In this document: positions 16,479 through 27,653 of the stretch, in pieces | Position numbering within the stretch: position 1 is the first letter of the stretch | Layout of the letters: each line of letters opens with the position of its first letter | Source: Flavobacterium anhuiense | GTDB taxonomy: Bacteria; Bacteroidota; Bacteroidia; Flavobacteriales; Flavobacteriaceae | Length of the DNA stretch: 64,000 bases | Assembly: GCF_900101855.1 (NCBI RefSeq) | Contig: NZ_FMVC01000002.1 | Coordinates: forward strand, 501,599 to 565,598 | Direction of reading: 5' to 3' | Notes under the pieces: model-generated | The model's input: the letters and a program-made list of their open reading frames with translations, nothing else | What the model was told of the DNA's origin: nothing | Database searches by the model: none | Position numbers and translations under genes: made by a program

Positions 16479-19469
16479 TTATGCCTTATTGTGTTTGTCT
16501 TCAATTGTGTGTTTCTCATCACTTGAAATCGTGTCAACCAATACTGGTGTAGCGATAAATAATGAAGAGTAAGTACCAACGATAATACCGATTAACATTG
16601 CAAAGATAAATCCTCTGATAGATTCTCCACCGAAAATAAACATCGTTAATAATACGATAATCATCATTAATGAAGTATTCAATGTTCTAGATAATGTAGT
16701 ATTAATAGAAGCGTTTACAATATCTTCAAAGCTACCTTTACGGTTTCCGATGATAAACTCTCTTACCCTGTCAAATACAATTACTGTATCGTTCATAGAA
16801 TAACCAATTACAGTTAAGATCGCAGCGATAAAGTGCTGATCCATTTCCATGTGGAATGGCATGAATTTGTAGCATAATGAATAAATTCCTAATACGAAGA
16901 TTACGTCGTGAGCAACAGCTGCAATCGCACCTAATGAATACTGCCATTTACGGAAAGATACCATTAAGTATAAGAAAATAACTGCCATCGCACCAAGAAC
17001 TGCCCAGTAAGAGTTAGTTTTAATATCTTCAGAGATAGAAGCACCTACTTTAGAAGCTTGTAATACTCCAACTCTCTTACCATCAAATGAGTTGATGAAT
17101 TTATCGTAAGTTGTATTTGGGAAATACTTCTGTAAAGCAGCATATAATTTTTGGTTTACTTCCTCATCAATAGCAACACCGTCTTCTTTAATTTTATATT
17201 TAGTAGTGATTTTCAATTGATCATCATCACCTAAAATTTTAGCCTCAACCGGAGTACCGAAAGCTGCAGACAATTCATCTGAAACTACAGTCGCATCAAC
17301 TGGTTTTTCAAATTTAACTTGGAAAGTTCTTCCTCCAACAAAATCAACACCTTCATCTAATCCGTTAACGAAGAAGATAGATACTAAACTTACTACTGTT
17401 ACAATAGAAGAAAAGATATAAGTGAACTTTTTGATTTTGATGAAATCAAAGTGGAAGTTTGTAAACCAGTTTTTAGTAATACTTGTAGAGAAAGTCAAAT
17501 CTGCTTTTCCTGCAATATTTCTGTCAATGAAAATTCTAGCAATAAAGATAGAAGTAAACAATGAAGTTACGATACCAATTAATAATGTTAATGCGAAACC
17601 TTTAATAGGACCTGTTCCGAAAATAAACAAGATAGCTCCAGTTAAAACGTGAGTAACGTTAGCATCAATAATAGAACGCATTGCACCATGCCATCCGTAA
17701 GAAGCTGTAACTGCTTCAGAAAGAGATTTTCCTTCACGCAATTCCTCTTTCGCTCTTTCGTAGATAATAATGTTCGCATCTACCGCAGTACCTAATGTAA
17801 GTACGATACCTGCAATACCTGGTAATGTCAATACAAAACCAAAACTTGCCATAATTCCGAATAAGAATAGTAAGTTTAACAATAAAGCAAGGTTTGCATA
17901 CCAACCAGCTTTACCATAATAGAATACCATCCAAACGCAAACTAATAAGAATCCTAATACAGAAGAGATTGTACCTGCATCAATAGCCGCTTGTCCTAAA
18001 GATGGACCTACAACAGTTGATTGAATAATATCTGCAGAAGCTGGTAATTTACCTGCATTTAATACGTTAGCTAAATCTTTTGTTTCAGCTACATCAAATG
18101 AACCTGTAATCTCAGATCTTCCTCCAGCAATAGGACCGCTTGTTACACCTGGAGCAGAATATACGATATCATCTAATACAATAGCAATGTAACTTTTTTG
18201 AGCAAATGCTCTTCCTGTCAATTCTTCCCAAACTTTAGCACCTTGGCTGTTCATCTGCATAGAAACTGCAGGTTTACCCATTTGGTCAAAAGTATCTTTT
18301 GCATCAGTTACAACACCACCGCTCATAGCTGGCGCATTGTCTCTGTTTCCTTTTAAAGCATACAATTCTACAACTTCAACATCTGCTGCAGTTTTTGGAT
18401 CTTTTGCTTTAGGATCTTTTATAGTTGTTGGCTTACTCCATACAAATTTAGCATAGTGCTGATCAGCAGCCAATAAAACTCTAATTTCTGGTCTTTTAAA
18501 ATATTCATTGATAGAAGCAGTATCTTTAGGTGCAAAATAACCTAAAACTGGTCCACCACCATTACCAATCATTTTATCAAACAAAGGATTGTTTCCTTTT
18601 TTAACATCTGAAGAATCTTTAGCATCTGTTAATAATGCATTTAATGAATCTTTAGCAACAGTTTTGGTTTCAGTCTTTTTAACTTCAGTTTTCTTTAAAG
18701 CTTCGTTTGCTGATACTAAGAAATTACCGATTTCTTCAATTTTGAAAGTTTCCCAAAACTCTAATTGAGCTTTTCCTCCTAATAATTTTTTAATTCTATC
18801 AACATCCTTAGCACCTGGAAGCTCAACTAAGATTCTTCCTGTTTCTCCCAATTTTTGGATGTTTGGCTGAGTAACACCAAATTTGTCGATACGCTCTCTT
18901 AATACTTTAAAAGCGCTTTCTACAGACTCATCAACTTTTCTTTTGATAACTTTTTGAACTTGCGCGTCAGACATTTGAAAGTCTACTCCACCTTCTCCTT
19001 GAAGGCTTCTGTTAGCGAAAATATCTGGAGATGCTAATTTTACAGTTCCTTTTGAATTTGCTTCAAAAGCTTCAAAAAACTTATTTAAATATGTTTTGTT
19101 TCCTTCTAAATTTGCAGATGCATCAGCTAATGATTTATTAAAAACTGGATTTTTAGAATTATTAGCCAAACCTTTTAATACATCTTTAATAGAAATTTGA
19201 AGAATTACGTTGATTCCCCCTTCTAAGTCAAGACCTTTATTAAGCTGTTTGTTTTTCACTTCGTTATAAGTGAAATCAGTAAAACCAAGATTTAATACTT
19301 TTTCTTTACCAATAGAATCTAAATATTTCAGCTCTTTATCAGGGTTATCTCCTGCAAAAGCTTTAGCTTCACTTTTGACACTATTTGCCACAAAAGTGAA
19401 GGATAGTTGGTAAATACTTACCAATGCAAATAGAATTGCGAAAAATTTAATAAGTCCTTTATTCTGCAT
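16479..19469 (-). CDS. secDF: fused protein translocase subunit SecDF
   Basis: Proton-driven accessory subunit of the Sec translocon, with SecD and SecF fused in one chain of 996 residues, as is usual for Bacteroidota. SecD half: LNKGLDLEGGINVILQ, a large periplasmic domain (ERIDKFGVTQPNIQ, RILVELPGA) and six membrane segments including GIVLTLGTAVDANIIIYER. SecF half: GLDEGVDFVGGRTFQVKF, then GYSMNDTVIVFDRVRE and its membrane segments. The periplasmic region carries a low-complexity Lys/Thr/Asp insert (about residues 258-300). A TAnnTTTG box with TTG upstream lies at 19595-19625, and a terminator follows the gene. Confidence 0.96.
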   Translation of the reverse strand: MQNKGLIKFFAILFALVSIYQLSFTFVANSVKSEAKAFAGDNPDKELKYLDSIGKEKVLNLGFTDFTYNEVKNKQLNKGLDLEGGINVILQISIKDVLKGLANNSKNPVFNKSLADASANLEGNKTYLNKFFEAFEANSKGTVKLASPDIFANRSLQGEGGVDFQMSDAQVQKVIKRKVDESVESAFKVLRERIDKFGVTQPNIQKLGETGRILVELPGAKDVDRIKKLLGGKAQLEFWETFKIEEIGNFLVSANEALKKTEVKKTETKTVAKDSLNALLTDAKDSSDVKKGNNPLFDKMIGNGGGPVLGYFAPKDTASINEYFKRPEIRVLLAADQHYAKFVWSKPTTIKDPKAKDPKTAADVEVVELYALKGNRDNAPAMSGGVVTDAKDTFDQMGKPAVSMQMNSQGAKVWEELTGRAFAQKSYIAIVLDDIVYSAPGVTSGPIAGGRSEITGSFDVAETKDLANVLNAGKLPASADIIQSTVVGPSLGQAAIDAGTISSVLGFLLVCVWMVFYYGKAGWYANLALLLNLLFLFGIMASFGFVLTLPGIAGIVLTLGTAVDANIIIYERAKEELREGKSLSEAVTASYGWHGAMRSIIDANVTHVLTGAILFIFGTGPIKGFALTLLIGIVTSLFTSIFIARIFIDRNIAGKADLTFSTSITKNWFTNFHFDFIKIKKFTYIFSSIVTVVSLVSIFFVNGLDEGVDFVGGRTFQVKFEKPVDATVVSDELSAAFGTPVEAKILGDDDQLKITTKYKIKEDGVAIDEEVNQKLYAALQKYFPNTTYDKFINSFDGKRVGVLQASKVGASISEDIKTNSYWAVLGAMAVIFLYLMVSFRKWQYSLGAIAAVAHDVIFVLGIYSLCYKFMPFHMEMDQHFIAAILTVIGYSMNDTVIVFDRVREFIIGNRKGSFEDIVNASINTTLSRTLNTSLMMIIVLLTMFIFGGESIRGFIFAMLIGIIVGTYSSLFIATPVLVDTISSDEKHTIEDKHNKA

Positions 19470-19594
19470 TATTACTAAAAATTAATTATGTTTTATTTTT
19501 GATTTTGTTTTAAAGTCCCATAAAATAAGCCCTGACATTATTTTTTAAAACAAAAAAACGAGATCACGAATTACCAATTTTTTTTTAAACCGAG

Positions 19595-19625
19595 CAAATA
19601 TATAATTAACGAAAATATTAACCAA
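19595..19625 (-). promoter_or_regulatory. promoter of secDF
   Basis: On the minus strand TATATTTG (19595-19602) matches TAnnTTTG, and a TTG lies 20 bases upstream (19623-19625), within the usual spacing of Bacteroidota promoters. The start of secDF is about 126 bases downstream. Confidence 0.55.
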
Positions 19626-19645
19626 TTTATTTATTAATTAATCTC

Positions 19646-19682
19646 AAAAAAAAAGCTGCAAAAGTGCAGCTTCTTTTCTTTT
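19646..19682 (-). terminator. terminator after mdh
   Basis: Stem aagctgca/tgcagctt with loop aaag and flanking A- and T-rich runs, 13 bases past the mdh stop codon. Confidence 0.85.
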
Positions 19683-19694
19683 TTGCCGTTTTTA

Positions 19695-20630
19695 TTATAC
19701 TAAAATCGTTTTTAGAGCATCATTCATACTACGAACTGCATCTGCACTTTTAGCAAATAATGCTTTTTCTTGATCGTTTAATTTAATATCAACTATCTCT
19801 TCTACTCCGTTTTTACCAATTATGCATGGCACACCAATACAAATATCATTCTGCCCATATTCTCCTTCTACAAAAACAGAACATGCAATCATTTTTTTCT
19901 GATCGTTTAAAATGCTATCTACCAAATAAGCTACAGAAGCCCCTGGAGCGTACCAAGCTGAAGTGCCTAAAAGCCCAGTAAGAGTAGCTCCTCCAACCAT
20001 AGTATCTGCTGCAACTTTTTGCAGTACTTCTTCCGAAAGAAACTGCGATACTGGAATTCCATTATAAGAAGCTAAACGTGTTAACGGAATCATAGTGGTA
20101 TCTCCATGACCTCCAATTACCATTGCCGAAATATCATTTGCGGGTTTATCCAAAGCTAATGAAAGGTAAGTTCTAAAACGAGAACTATCTAAAGCACCGC
20201 CCATTCCTATTATTCTATTTTTCGGAAGACCTGTAGCTTTTAAAGCTAAATACGTCATCGTATCCATCGGATTGGAAACTACGACAATTATAGTATTAGG
20301 AGAATATTTTAGTACATTTTCGGCAACTGTTTTTACAATTCCTGCATTAATACCTATTAATTCTTCTCTTGTCATTCCTGGTTTTCTCGGAATTCCTGAT
20401 GTAATTACTACTACATCGCTTCCCGCGGTTTTAGAATAATCGTTGGTAACTCCCGAAACTCTGGTATTAAAACCTGTGTTTGTGGCACACTGTGTAATAT
20501 CCAGCGCCTTCCCCTCTGCAAAACCTTCTTTAATATCCAACAATACTACTTCGCTTGCAATTCCTCTATAAGAAATGACATCTGCACAGGTAGCTCCAAC
20601 ATTTCCTGCTCCTACAATGGTAACTTTCAT
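19695..20630 (-). CDS. mdh: malate dehydrogenase
   Basis: NAD-dependent oxidation of malate to oxaloacetate in the TCA cycle. At 311 residues it is of the LDH-like MDH type. Nucleotide-binding motif GAGNVGATCADV at residues 7-18; SGIPRKPGMTREELI provides the substrate-binding Arg; VVVSNPMDTMTYLA; and catalytic HGDTTMIPLTR. The C-terminus is helical. A hairpin repeat with arms at 20677-20691 and 20707-20721 separates it from gyrB. No promoter of its own was clear. Confidence 0.96.
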   Translation of the reverse strand: MKVTIVGAGNVGATCADVISYRGIASEVVLLDIKEGFAEGKALDITQCATNTGFNTRVSGVTNDYSKTAGSDVVVITSGIPRKPGMTREELIGINAGIVKTVAENVLKYSPNTIIVVVSNPMDTMTYLALKATGLPKNRIIGMGGALDSSRFRTYLSLALDKPANDISAMVIGGHGDTTMIPLTRLASYNGIPVSQFLSEEVLQKVAADTMVGGATLTGLLGTSAWYAPGASVAYLVDSILNDQKKMIACSVFVEGEYGQNDICIGVPCIIGKNGVEEIVDIKLNDQEKALFAKSADAVRSMNDALKTILV

Positions 20631-20676
20631 ATTTTTTACTTTATCGGTTATTAATTATGTCTATTCTCTAAAAAGA

Positions 20677-20721
20677 CAATTCGTTTAATTGTCTAGTAAA
20701 TTTAAACAATTAAACGAATTG
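20677..20721. repeat. perfect 15-bp inverted repeat between mdh and gyrB
   Basis: Arms 20677-20691 and 20707-20721 are exact inverted copies (caattcgtttaattg and its complement) with a 15-base loop. The words resemble the valS-leader repeat (gtttaat). It lies after the gyrB stop codon without a clear T-run, so a terminator role is only possible. Confidence 0.75.
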
Positions 20722-20740
20722 AAATTATTAATTTTTCATT

Positions 20741-22711
<1,971 letters not shown>

Positions 22712-22719
22712 CTAACACG

Positions 22720-22727
22720 CAAATATA
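22720..22727 (-). promoter_or_regulatory. -7 promoter box for gyrB
   Basis: Minus strand TATATTTG matches TAnnTTTG, 38 bases upstream of the gyrB ATG. No TTG at the expected distance was found. Confidence 0.45.
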
Positions 22728-22931
22728 TAAAAACGCGAGCTATATACCCAGTAAATTACAACTTAAAGCACCTAAGTTATTAACACAATCGTCTGAAAAA
22801 CCTAAAAATAAGTCCAAAAATGAATTTAAATTCGAATTTTTTGAAAATCCCAAAATTTTAAATGTCAAATTCTAATTTTGAAATCTGAAATATCGAATCA
22901 AAATTTTAAGATCCGCTTAAAACATTACAAT

Positions 22932-22970
22932 AAAAAAACCGAAATCACATTAAAATGTTTTTCGGTTTTT
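22932..22970 (-). terminator. terminator after the first asnB
   Basis: Stem with aaaaaccgaaa and ttttcggttttt arms and an inner acat/atgt pair. About 95 bases past the stop codon of the minus-strand asparagine synthetase. Confidence 0.75.
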
Positions 22971-22986
22971 CTATATCAGCCCCAAC

Positions 22987-23056
22987 TTGGAATTTGGAAT
23001 TTATTTTATTGATTTTTCCTTTTTTTTTGGAATTTGGAATTTAAGAAATTGGAATT
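22987..23056. repeat. heptamer array (ttggaat)
   Basis: Tandem ttggaat units at 22987-23000 and again at 23027-23040, followed by similar words. Period is 7 bases. Lies just after the asparagine synthetase stop codon. Confidence 0.6.
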
Positions 23057-23064
23057 TTCCACTT

Positions 23065-24678
23065 TTAAGCAATAACAGTAGTTTTTACAGTTTCAAAATT
23101 ACCGTTTAAGTGTGCGGCATTTGCCCTTCCGCTTGGATCGAGATTTTCTTGCCATTTTGGTATCCATTTTCGAACAGTTTGCGCTGCACTGACCTGCGGA
23201 TAGAATTTATGGAAAATCGATCTGTATAAATACGCTTCTTTAGTCGTTGGCGAATTGTACGGAAACTCAACACTTGCTCCAGCCAATTGCTCATCTGTAA
23301 CCTGCGAAGCGCAATATTCGATCAACTCATCAACCCAACTATATCCTACACCATCAGAAAATTGCTCTTTCTGACGCCATAAAACTTCTGAAGGCAAATA
23401 AGGATCTTCTGTATCAAAAGCTTTTCTTAAAATGTATTTTTCAACACCGTCATACGTTTTTGGCTGTTTTTCTTCTGTTTTAATTCGAATCGCAACATCT
23501 AAAAATTCGGTATCCAAAAACGGAATTCGCACTTCTAAACCATTTGCCATTGTCGTTTTATCTGCACGTAGCAAATCTGCTGTAAACAGCTTCTGCACTC
23601 GTTCTATCGTTTCATCCTGAAATTCTTCTTCCGAAGGCGCATTTCTAAAATACAAATGTCCACCAAAAACCTCATCAGCTCCCTCGCCAGACAAGATTAC
23701 TTTTATTCCTTGATCAGCGATAGCTTTAGAAAGCAAATACATTGGCACACCAGATCTAACCGAAATAATATCGTAAGTCTCGATATGATAAATTACTTTT
23801 TCTAAGGCTTTCACTCCTTCTTCTACAGAAAAATGAATTTCGTGATGTTCTGTCCCCAAAAATGCAGCTGCTTTTCTTGCCACAACATTATCTGGAGCAT
23901 CAGCATCCAATCCGATAGAAAAAGAATGCAGTTTTTCGCCTTTTTCTTTTAATAATCTTGACGTAATTGCTGAAATTAATGAAGTATCTAAACCTCCTGA
24001 CAGCACAACTCCCAAAGGCACTTCTGCCAATAGACGTTTGCGTGTTGCCTGAATTAAGCTTTCGCGAATTAACTCTAAATCTAGTGGCTGAGTTGCATTT
24101 TTATGGTCTTCGTATTCTGGACGATAGTATTTTACAAAACCAGTTTTTGCTGTATAATAATGTCCTGGAGGAAAAGTAGAAAACGATTTGCATTGGTCTG
24201 CAATAGATTTCATTTCTGACGAAAAATAAATTCGTCCTCTTTCATCCAAACCATAATACAAAGGTTTTACCCCAATCGGGTCACGGCCAGCAATATATTT
24301 ATCTCCATCGATAACCACAAAAGCAAAATCTCCATCTAATTTATTGCAGAAATCATATCCAAATTCTTCATACAGATGTACAATCACTTCTGAATCTGAT
24401 TCTGTTCTAAAAGTATGGTGCTTTAATACCGTATTTTTAAGTTCTTTATAATTATAAATTTCCCCATCATGCACCATCCATGCTTTATTAGTTCCTTGAA
24501 TTGGCTGTTTCCCCGAATTAAGATCAATAATCGATAGGCTTTCATGACAAAGTATACTGCCATTTTCCATGATATGAATATCGCTTTCGTCAGGTCCGCG
24601 ATGTGACATTCTTTCAGAAAGTTCTTTTACAAGTTTCGGGTCTTTTCCTTTTCCAATTACGGCCAATAATCCAGACAT
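23065..24678 (-). CDS. asnB: asparagine synthetase paralogue with a degenerate glutaminase site
   Basis: A 537-residue AsnB-like protein. The N-terminal domain has the Ntn glutaminase fold (MSHRGPDESD, HDGEIYNYKEL), but the catalytic Cys2 is Ser (start MSGLLAVIG). The substrate Arg of HERLSI is Ser47 (HESLSI), and the Asn of NGEIYN is Asp71. Asp95 is kept. The C-terminal synthetase domain is intact: PP-loop VVLSGGLDTSLISA, LSGEGADEVFGG and NGLEVRIPFLD. It should still form asparaginyl-AMP but is probably unable to hydrolyse glutamine, so it would need free ammonia or another donor. Tandem with a complete AsnB at 24988-26664. The start codon is ATG with an in-frame stop upstream and no other ATG. 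Confidence 0.88.
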   Translation of the reverse strand: MSGLLAVIGKGKDPKLVKELSERMSHRGPDESDIHIMENGSILCHESLSIIDLNSGKQPIQGTNKAWMVHDGEIYNYKELKNTVLKHHTFRTESDSEVIVHLYEEFGYDFCNKLDGDFAFVVIDGDKYIAGRDPIGVKPLYYGLDERGRIYFSSEMKSIADQCKSFSTFPPGHYYTAKTGFVKYYRPEYEDHKNATQPLDLELIRESLIQATRKRLLAEVPLGVVLSGGLDTSLISAITSRLLKEKGEKLHSFSIGLDADAPDNVVARKAAAFLGTEHHEIHFSVEEGVKALEKVIYHIETYDIISVRSGVPMYLLSKAIADQGIKVILSGEGADEVFGGHLYFRNAPSEEEFQDETIERVQKLFTADLLRADKTTMANGLEVRIPFLDTEFLDVAIRIKTEEKQPKTYDGVEKYILRKAFDTEDPYLPSEVLWRQKEQFSDGVGYSWVDELIEYCASQVTDEQLAGASVEFPYNSPTTKEAYLYRSIFHKFYPQVSAAQTVRKWIPKWQENLDPSGRANAAHLNGNFETVKTTVIA

Positions 24679-24987
24679 AATACTTCTATTTTATTTATTT
24701 ACATTCAGTTTTTAGGCTAACTGAACATTAAAAAATCATTAAAATTTTTCATACAAAGCAAAACTAAATATTAAATTTTGCTTTTTGCTATTAAATTCTT
24801 AAAATACTATAGCATTTAACGTTTTTTATGGGGTTTCAAATATATTAAAAGAAAGTTAAATAATTACAAATAACAAATCTTAGAGAGGCCTTAATTATTT
24901 AATTTAACAGTTAAGACAAAAAAACGCTCTCTTAAAGAGAACGTTTTTTCGCAATATATATACTAATTCTAAAAATTAAACTCTATT
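24679..24987. other. intergenic region between the two asnB genes
   Basis: AT-rich upstream region of the first asnB, about 300 bases, ending with the terminator of the second asnB at 24918-24949. No -7 box of good quality, RNA or small gene was recognised. Confidence 0.5.
24918..24949 (-). terminator. terminator after the second asnB
   Basis: Stem aaaaaacgctctct/agagaacgtttttt with a 3-4 base loop and one mismatch, 39 bases past the stop codon. Confidence 0.8.
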
Positions 24988-26664
24988 TTATGCTTTAACG
25001 TAAGCATCGTCGTGAACATTTGCTACTGCTCTTCCTGATGGATCGTTTAAGTTTTTGAAAGCTTCATCCCACTCCAAAGCAATTTTTGTACTACATGCCA
25101 CACTTGCTTCTTGAGGCACACACAATGCTGCTGCATCGCTTGGGAAATGTTCAGTAAAAATTGAACGATAATAGTACTCTTCTTTTGAAGTTGGTGTTTG
25201 CAATGGGAATTTAAATCTCGCGTTTGCCAATTGTTCGTCTGAAACTTCTCTAGCTACCACTTCTTTTAAAGTATCAATCCAGCTGTATCCTACTCCATCA
25301 GAGAATTGTTCTTTTTGTCTCCAAGCCACACTTTCTGGAAGCATGTCTTCAAAAGCTTTACGAACTACCCATTTTTCCATTGGGTGCTCTTTGTTGATCA
25401 TTTTATCTTGCGGGTTGATGCGCATGGCAACATCCATAAATTCTTTATCCAAGAATGGCACACGACCTTCAATTCCCCAAGCCGCTAAACTTTTGTTGGC
25501 ACGTAAACAATCATACATGTGAAGTTTTCCTAATTTACGAACGTTTTCTTCGTGGAATTCTTTAGCGTTTGGCGCTTTGTGGAAATATAAATATCCTCCA
25601 AACAACTCATCTGCACCTTCTCCTGAAAGAACCATTTTGATTCCCATAGATTTGATCACTCTCGCCATTAACCACATTGGAGTTGAAGCTCTAACTGTAG
25701 TTACATCATATGTTTCAAGGTTGTAAATTACATCACGAACCGCATCTAATCCTTCTTGGATCGTAAATTTGATTTCATGGTGAATAGTTCCAATATGATC
25801 TGCAACTTTTCTTGCTGCTGCTAAATCTGGAGAACCTTCTAAACCAACAGAAAAAGAGTGCAATTGTGGATACCAAGCATCTGTAGTGTCATCTGACTCA
25901 ATTCTTTTTTGAGCAAATTTCTTAGCCACAGCCGAAGTAATAGAAGAATCTAAACCTCCTGAAAGTAAAACTCCGTAAGGAACGTCACTCATTAGTTGTC
26001 TGTGAACTGCAGCTTCCAATGCTTTTCTGATTTCAGGAATGCTTGTTTCGTTATCTTTTACAGCATCATATTCTGTCCAGTCTCTTTTGTACCATTGTAC
26101 AAATTCACCGTCTTTACTTGATAAATAATGTCCTGGAGGGAATAACTCGATTTTTGTACAATATCCTTCAAGAGCTTTTAACTCAGAAGCAACATAGAAA
26201 GTCCCGTGCTGATCCCATCCAATGTACAACGGAATAATTCCCATATGGTCACGAGCAACGAAATACTCGTCTTTATCTACATCGTAGATTGCAAATCCGA
26301 AGATTCCGTTTAATTCATCAACGAAGTTTACTCCTTTTTCTTTATATAAAGCTAAAATAACTTCACAATCACTTTCAGTTTGAAAGTTATATTTACCAGC
26401 AAATTGTTTACGAAGATCTCTGTGGTTGTAGATTTCACCATTTGCAGCCAAAACCAATTTTTTATCTTCTGTAAATAAAGGTTGTTTTCCTGACGCTGGA
26501 TCTACAATTGCCAAACGCTCGTGAGAAAGAATTGCTTTATCATTACTGAAAATTCCGCTCCAGTCTGGTCCACGGTGACGAATGATTTTTGACATTTCTA
26601 ATACTTGAGGTCTTAAAGCTTCAGCTTTTTGTTTAAGATCAAAGGCACATACAATTCCACACAT
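24988..26664 (-). CDS. asnB: asparagine synthetase B, glutamine-hydrolysing
   Basis: Forms asparagine from aspartate, ATP and glutamine. At 558 residues it closely follows the E. coli AsnB pattern: MCGIVCAF with catalytic Cys2, MRHRGPDWSGI-like IIRHRGPDWSGIF, HERLAIVD (Arg50), NGEIYN (Asn75) and SDCEVI (Asp99). The synthetase domain has GVLLSGGLDSSITSAV, LSGEGADELFGGYLYF and EGRVPFLDKEF. An upstream in-frame ATG at 26706 would add 14 residues, but the nucleophile must be residue 2 (exposed after Met removal), so the start is 26664. It is upstream of the degenerate paralogue, both on the minus strand, with a terminator between. Confidence 0.95.
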   Translation of the reverse strand: MCGIVCAFDLKQKAEALRPQVLEMSKIIRHRGPDWSGIFSNDKAILSHERLAIVDPASGKQPLFTEDKKLVLAANGEIYNHRDLRKQFAGKYNFQTESDCEVILALYKEKGVNFVDELNGIFGFAIYDVDKDEYFVARDHMGIIPLYIGWDQHGTFYVASELKALEGYCTKIELFPPGHYLSSKDGEFVQWYKRDWTEYDAVKDNETSIPEIRKALEAAVHRQLMSDVPYGVLLSGGLDSSITSAVAKKFAQKRIESDDTTDAWYPQLHSFSVGLEGSPDLAAARKVADHIGTIHHEIKFTIQEGLDAVRDVIYNLETYDVTTVRASTPMWLMARVIKSMGIKMVLSGEGADELFGGYLYFHKAPNAKEFHEENVRKLGKLHMYDCLRANKSLAAWGIEGRVPFLDKEFMDVAMRINPQDKMINKEHPMEKWVVRKAFEDMLPESVAWRQKEQFSDGVGYSWIDTLKEVVAREVSDEQLANARFKFPLQTPTSKEEYYYRSIFTEHFPSDAAALCVPQEASVACSTKIALEWDEAFKNLNDPSGRAVANVHDDAYVKA

Positions 26665-26706
26665 AATTTTATATTTTATTTTGTAAATTTTAATTTGATA
26701 GGGCAA

Positions 26707-27139
26707 AGATGTGATATTAGTTACAATTGAAAAACATAAACATCAATTTCAATTACAATTTAAAACCAAAATTTTATTTTTACACATAAAATGTAAAATT
26801 TAAAAGTAAAAATAAGCTCAAAACTTGAAATTTTTAATTTTGACTATAAAACTGGTTGAAAATTGAAACTTTAAATCGGTTTTTTGAATTAAATTTTGAG
26901 TTATTCTGTTACAAATGAAAGATTCGTAAAGATGAGAAGAAAAGTTGTTCTGGAATTGTATTTTAAGCAAGAACACAGTGTTTGTCATTCTGAGGAACGA
27001 AGAATCTCACTAGAAACTCCGCAAAGAATAATGCCGATCTTTGTCGACAAACTAGTGAGATTCTTCGTTCCTCAGAATGACAAGATTGGATAAGATGGTT
27101 ACGTATTGAACTTTGTCAAAGTTGATAGCGAAAAAAGAC
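26707..27139. other. intergenic region holding a perfect inverted repeat element
   Basis: Contains AT-rich word-like sequence (26760-26890) and the 32-bp inverted repeat at 26982-27083. An open frame at 26896-27093 is made almost entirely of the repeat and is unlikely to be a gene. No RNA gene seen. Confidence 0.6.
26982..27083. repeat. 32-bp perfect inverted repeat element (REP-like)
   Basis: Arms 26982-27013 and 27052-27083 are exact inverted copies. The left arm begins ttgtcattctgaggaac and ends gaatctcactag. The 38-base spacer contains the palindrome tttgtcgacaaa at 27040-27051. The core 'tgtca..ctgag..cgaag' words also occur in imperfect single copies at 51647-51671 and 55934-55958, so this is probably a dispersed REP-like family. 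Confidence 0.85.
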
Positions 27140-27589
27140 TTATTCTACACTTTCAATAGTATAATGCGTCTTATTAATTTCAAATTGAAATCCAGCTTTA
27201 TTTCCCATTAAGTGATTTCCTAAGGGAGATTGTGGAGAAAGCGCAATAACATTAATTCCTTCAATTGCAATTTTAGGAAGCGCAACACTCACATATAAAT
27301 AAATTCCGTTGGCTTTTACTAAACTGCCTAAAACGATGTTTTCTGTTGTCTTAAGCGGGTCTATTTTATCTAAAATTGCTTTTTGCTCAAGGGCTTCCTT
27401 CAACTTATTAGTCAATTTTTCCTGTTCGATATGCATCATCGACAAAGCTGTTTCGTGTTTATCGCCAGCTGAACCTTTGGCATCGTTTTTTGAATCTTCT
27501 GTCAAACCAGAAATCATGTCTCTAAAAACATCAATTCTGTCTTGAACCATTTGTGTATAGTGAGAATATATTTTTTCTTTGAAAGTCAT
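27140..27589 (-). CDS. GreA/GreB C-terminal-like domain protein
   Basis: Protein of 149 residues with an N-terminal alpha-helical coiled-coil half (MVQDRIDVFRDMISGL, HETALSMMHIEQEKLTNKLKEAL) and a C-terminal FKBP-like half with IALSPQSPLGNHLMGNKAG, which resembles the SPLGKALLGK segment of GreA. It may bind RNA polymerase like GreA or Rnk. In flavobacterial genomes it is sometimes misnamed 3-oxoacyl-ACP synthase; nothing in this sequence supports that. No Gre catalytic acidic tip (two acidic residues at a hairpin) can be identified with confidence. It lies 64 bases downstream of the GNAT gene on the same strand. Confidence 0.72.
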   Translation of the reverse strand: MTFKEKIYSHYTQMVQDRIDVFRDMISGLTEDSKNDAKGSAGDKHETALSMMHIEQEKLTNKLKEALEQKAILDKIDPLKTTENIVLGSLVKANGIYLYVSVALPKIAIEGINVIALSPQSPLGNHLMGNKAGFQFEINKTHYTIESVE

Positions 27590-27599
27590 TTTTTTAAAG

Positions 27600-27631
27600 G
27601 TACTGAGATTCTGAGGTGCAAAAGTGCAAAG
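27600..27631. repeat. octamer array (NNNCWRAG)
   Basis: Four units in exact 8-base register: gtactgag, attctgag, gtgcaaaa, gtgcaaag. It lies between the GreA-like and GNAT genes, immediately upstream of the GreA-like start. Confidence 0.75.
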
Positions 27632-27653
27632 GTTTTTCCTTTTGTCTAAATTT

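Noticed and set aside
20667-20730. Strong terminator after gyrB
   Set aside because: The 15-bp inverted repeat has no T-run and a 15-base loop, so terminator activity is doubtful; kept as a repeat.
26896-27093. 65-codon open frame with a promising length
   Set aside because: Most of it is the inverted repeat at 26982-27083; no family or signal is visible.
27140-27589. 3-oxoacyl-ACP synthase, as such proteins are sometimes named
   Set aside because: No thiolase-type motifs; the C-terminal half looks like GreA/FKBP.
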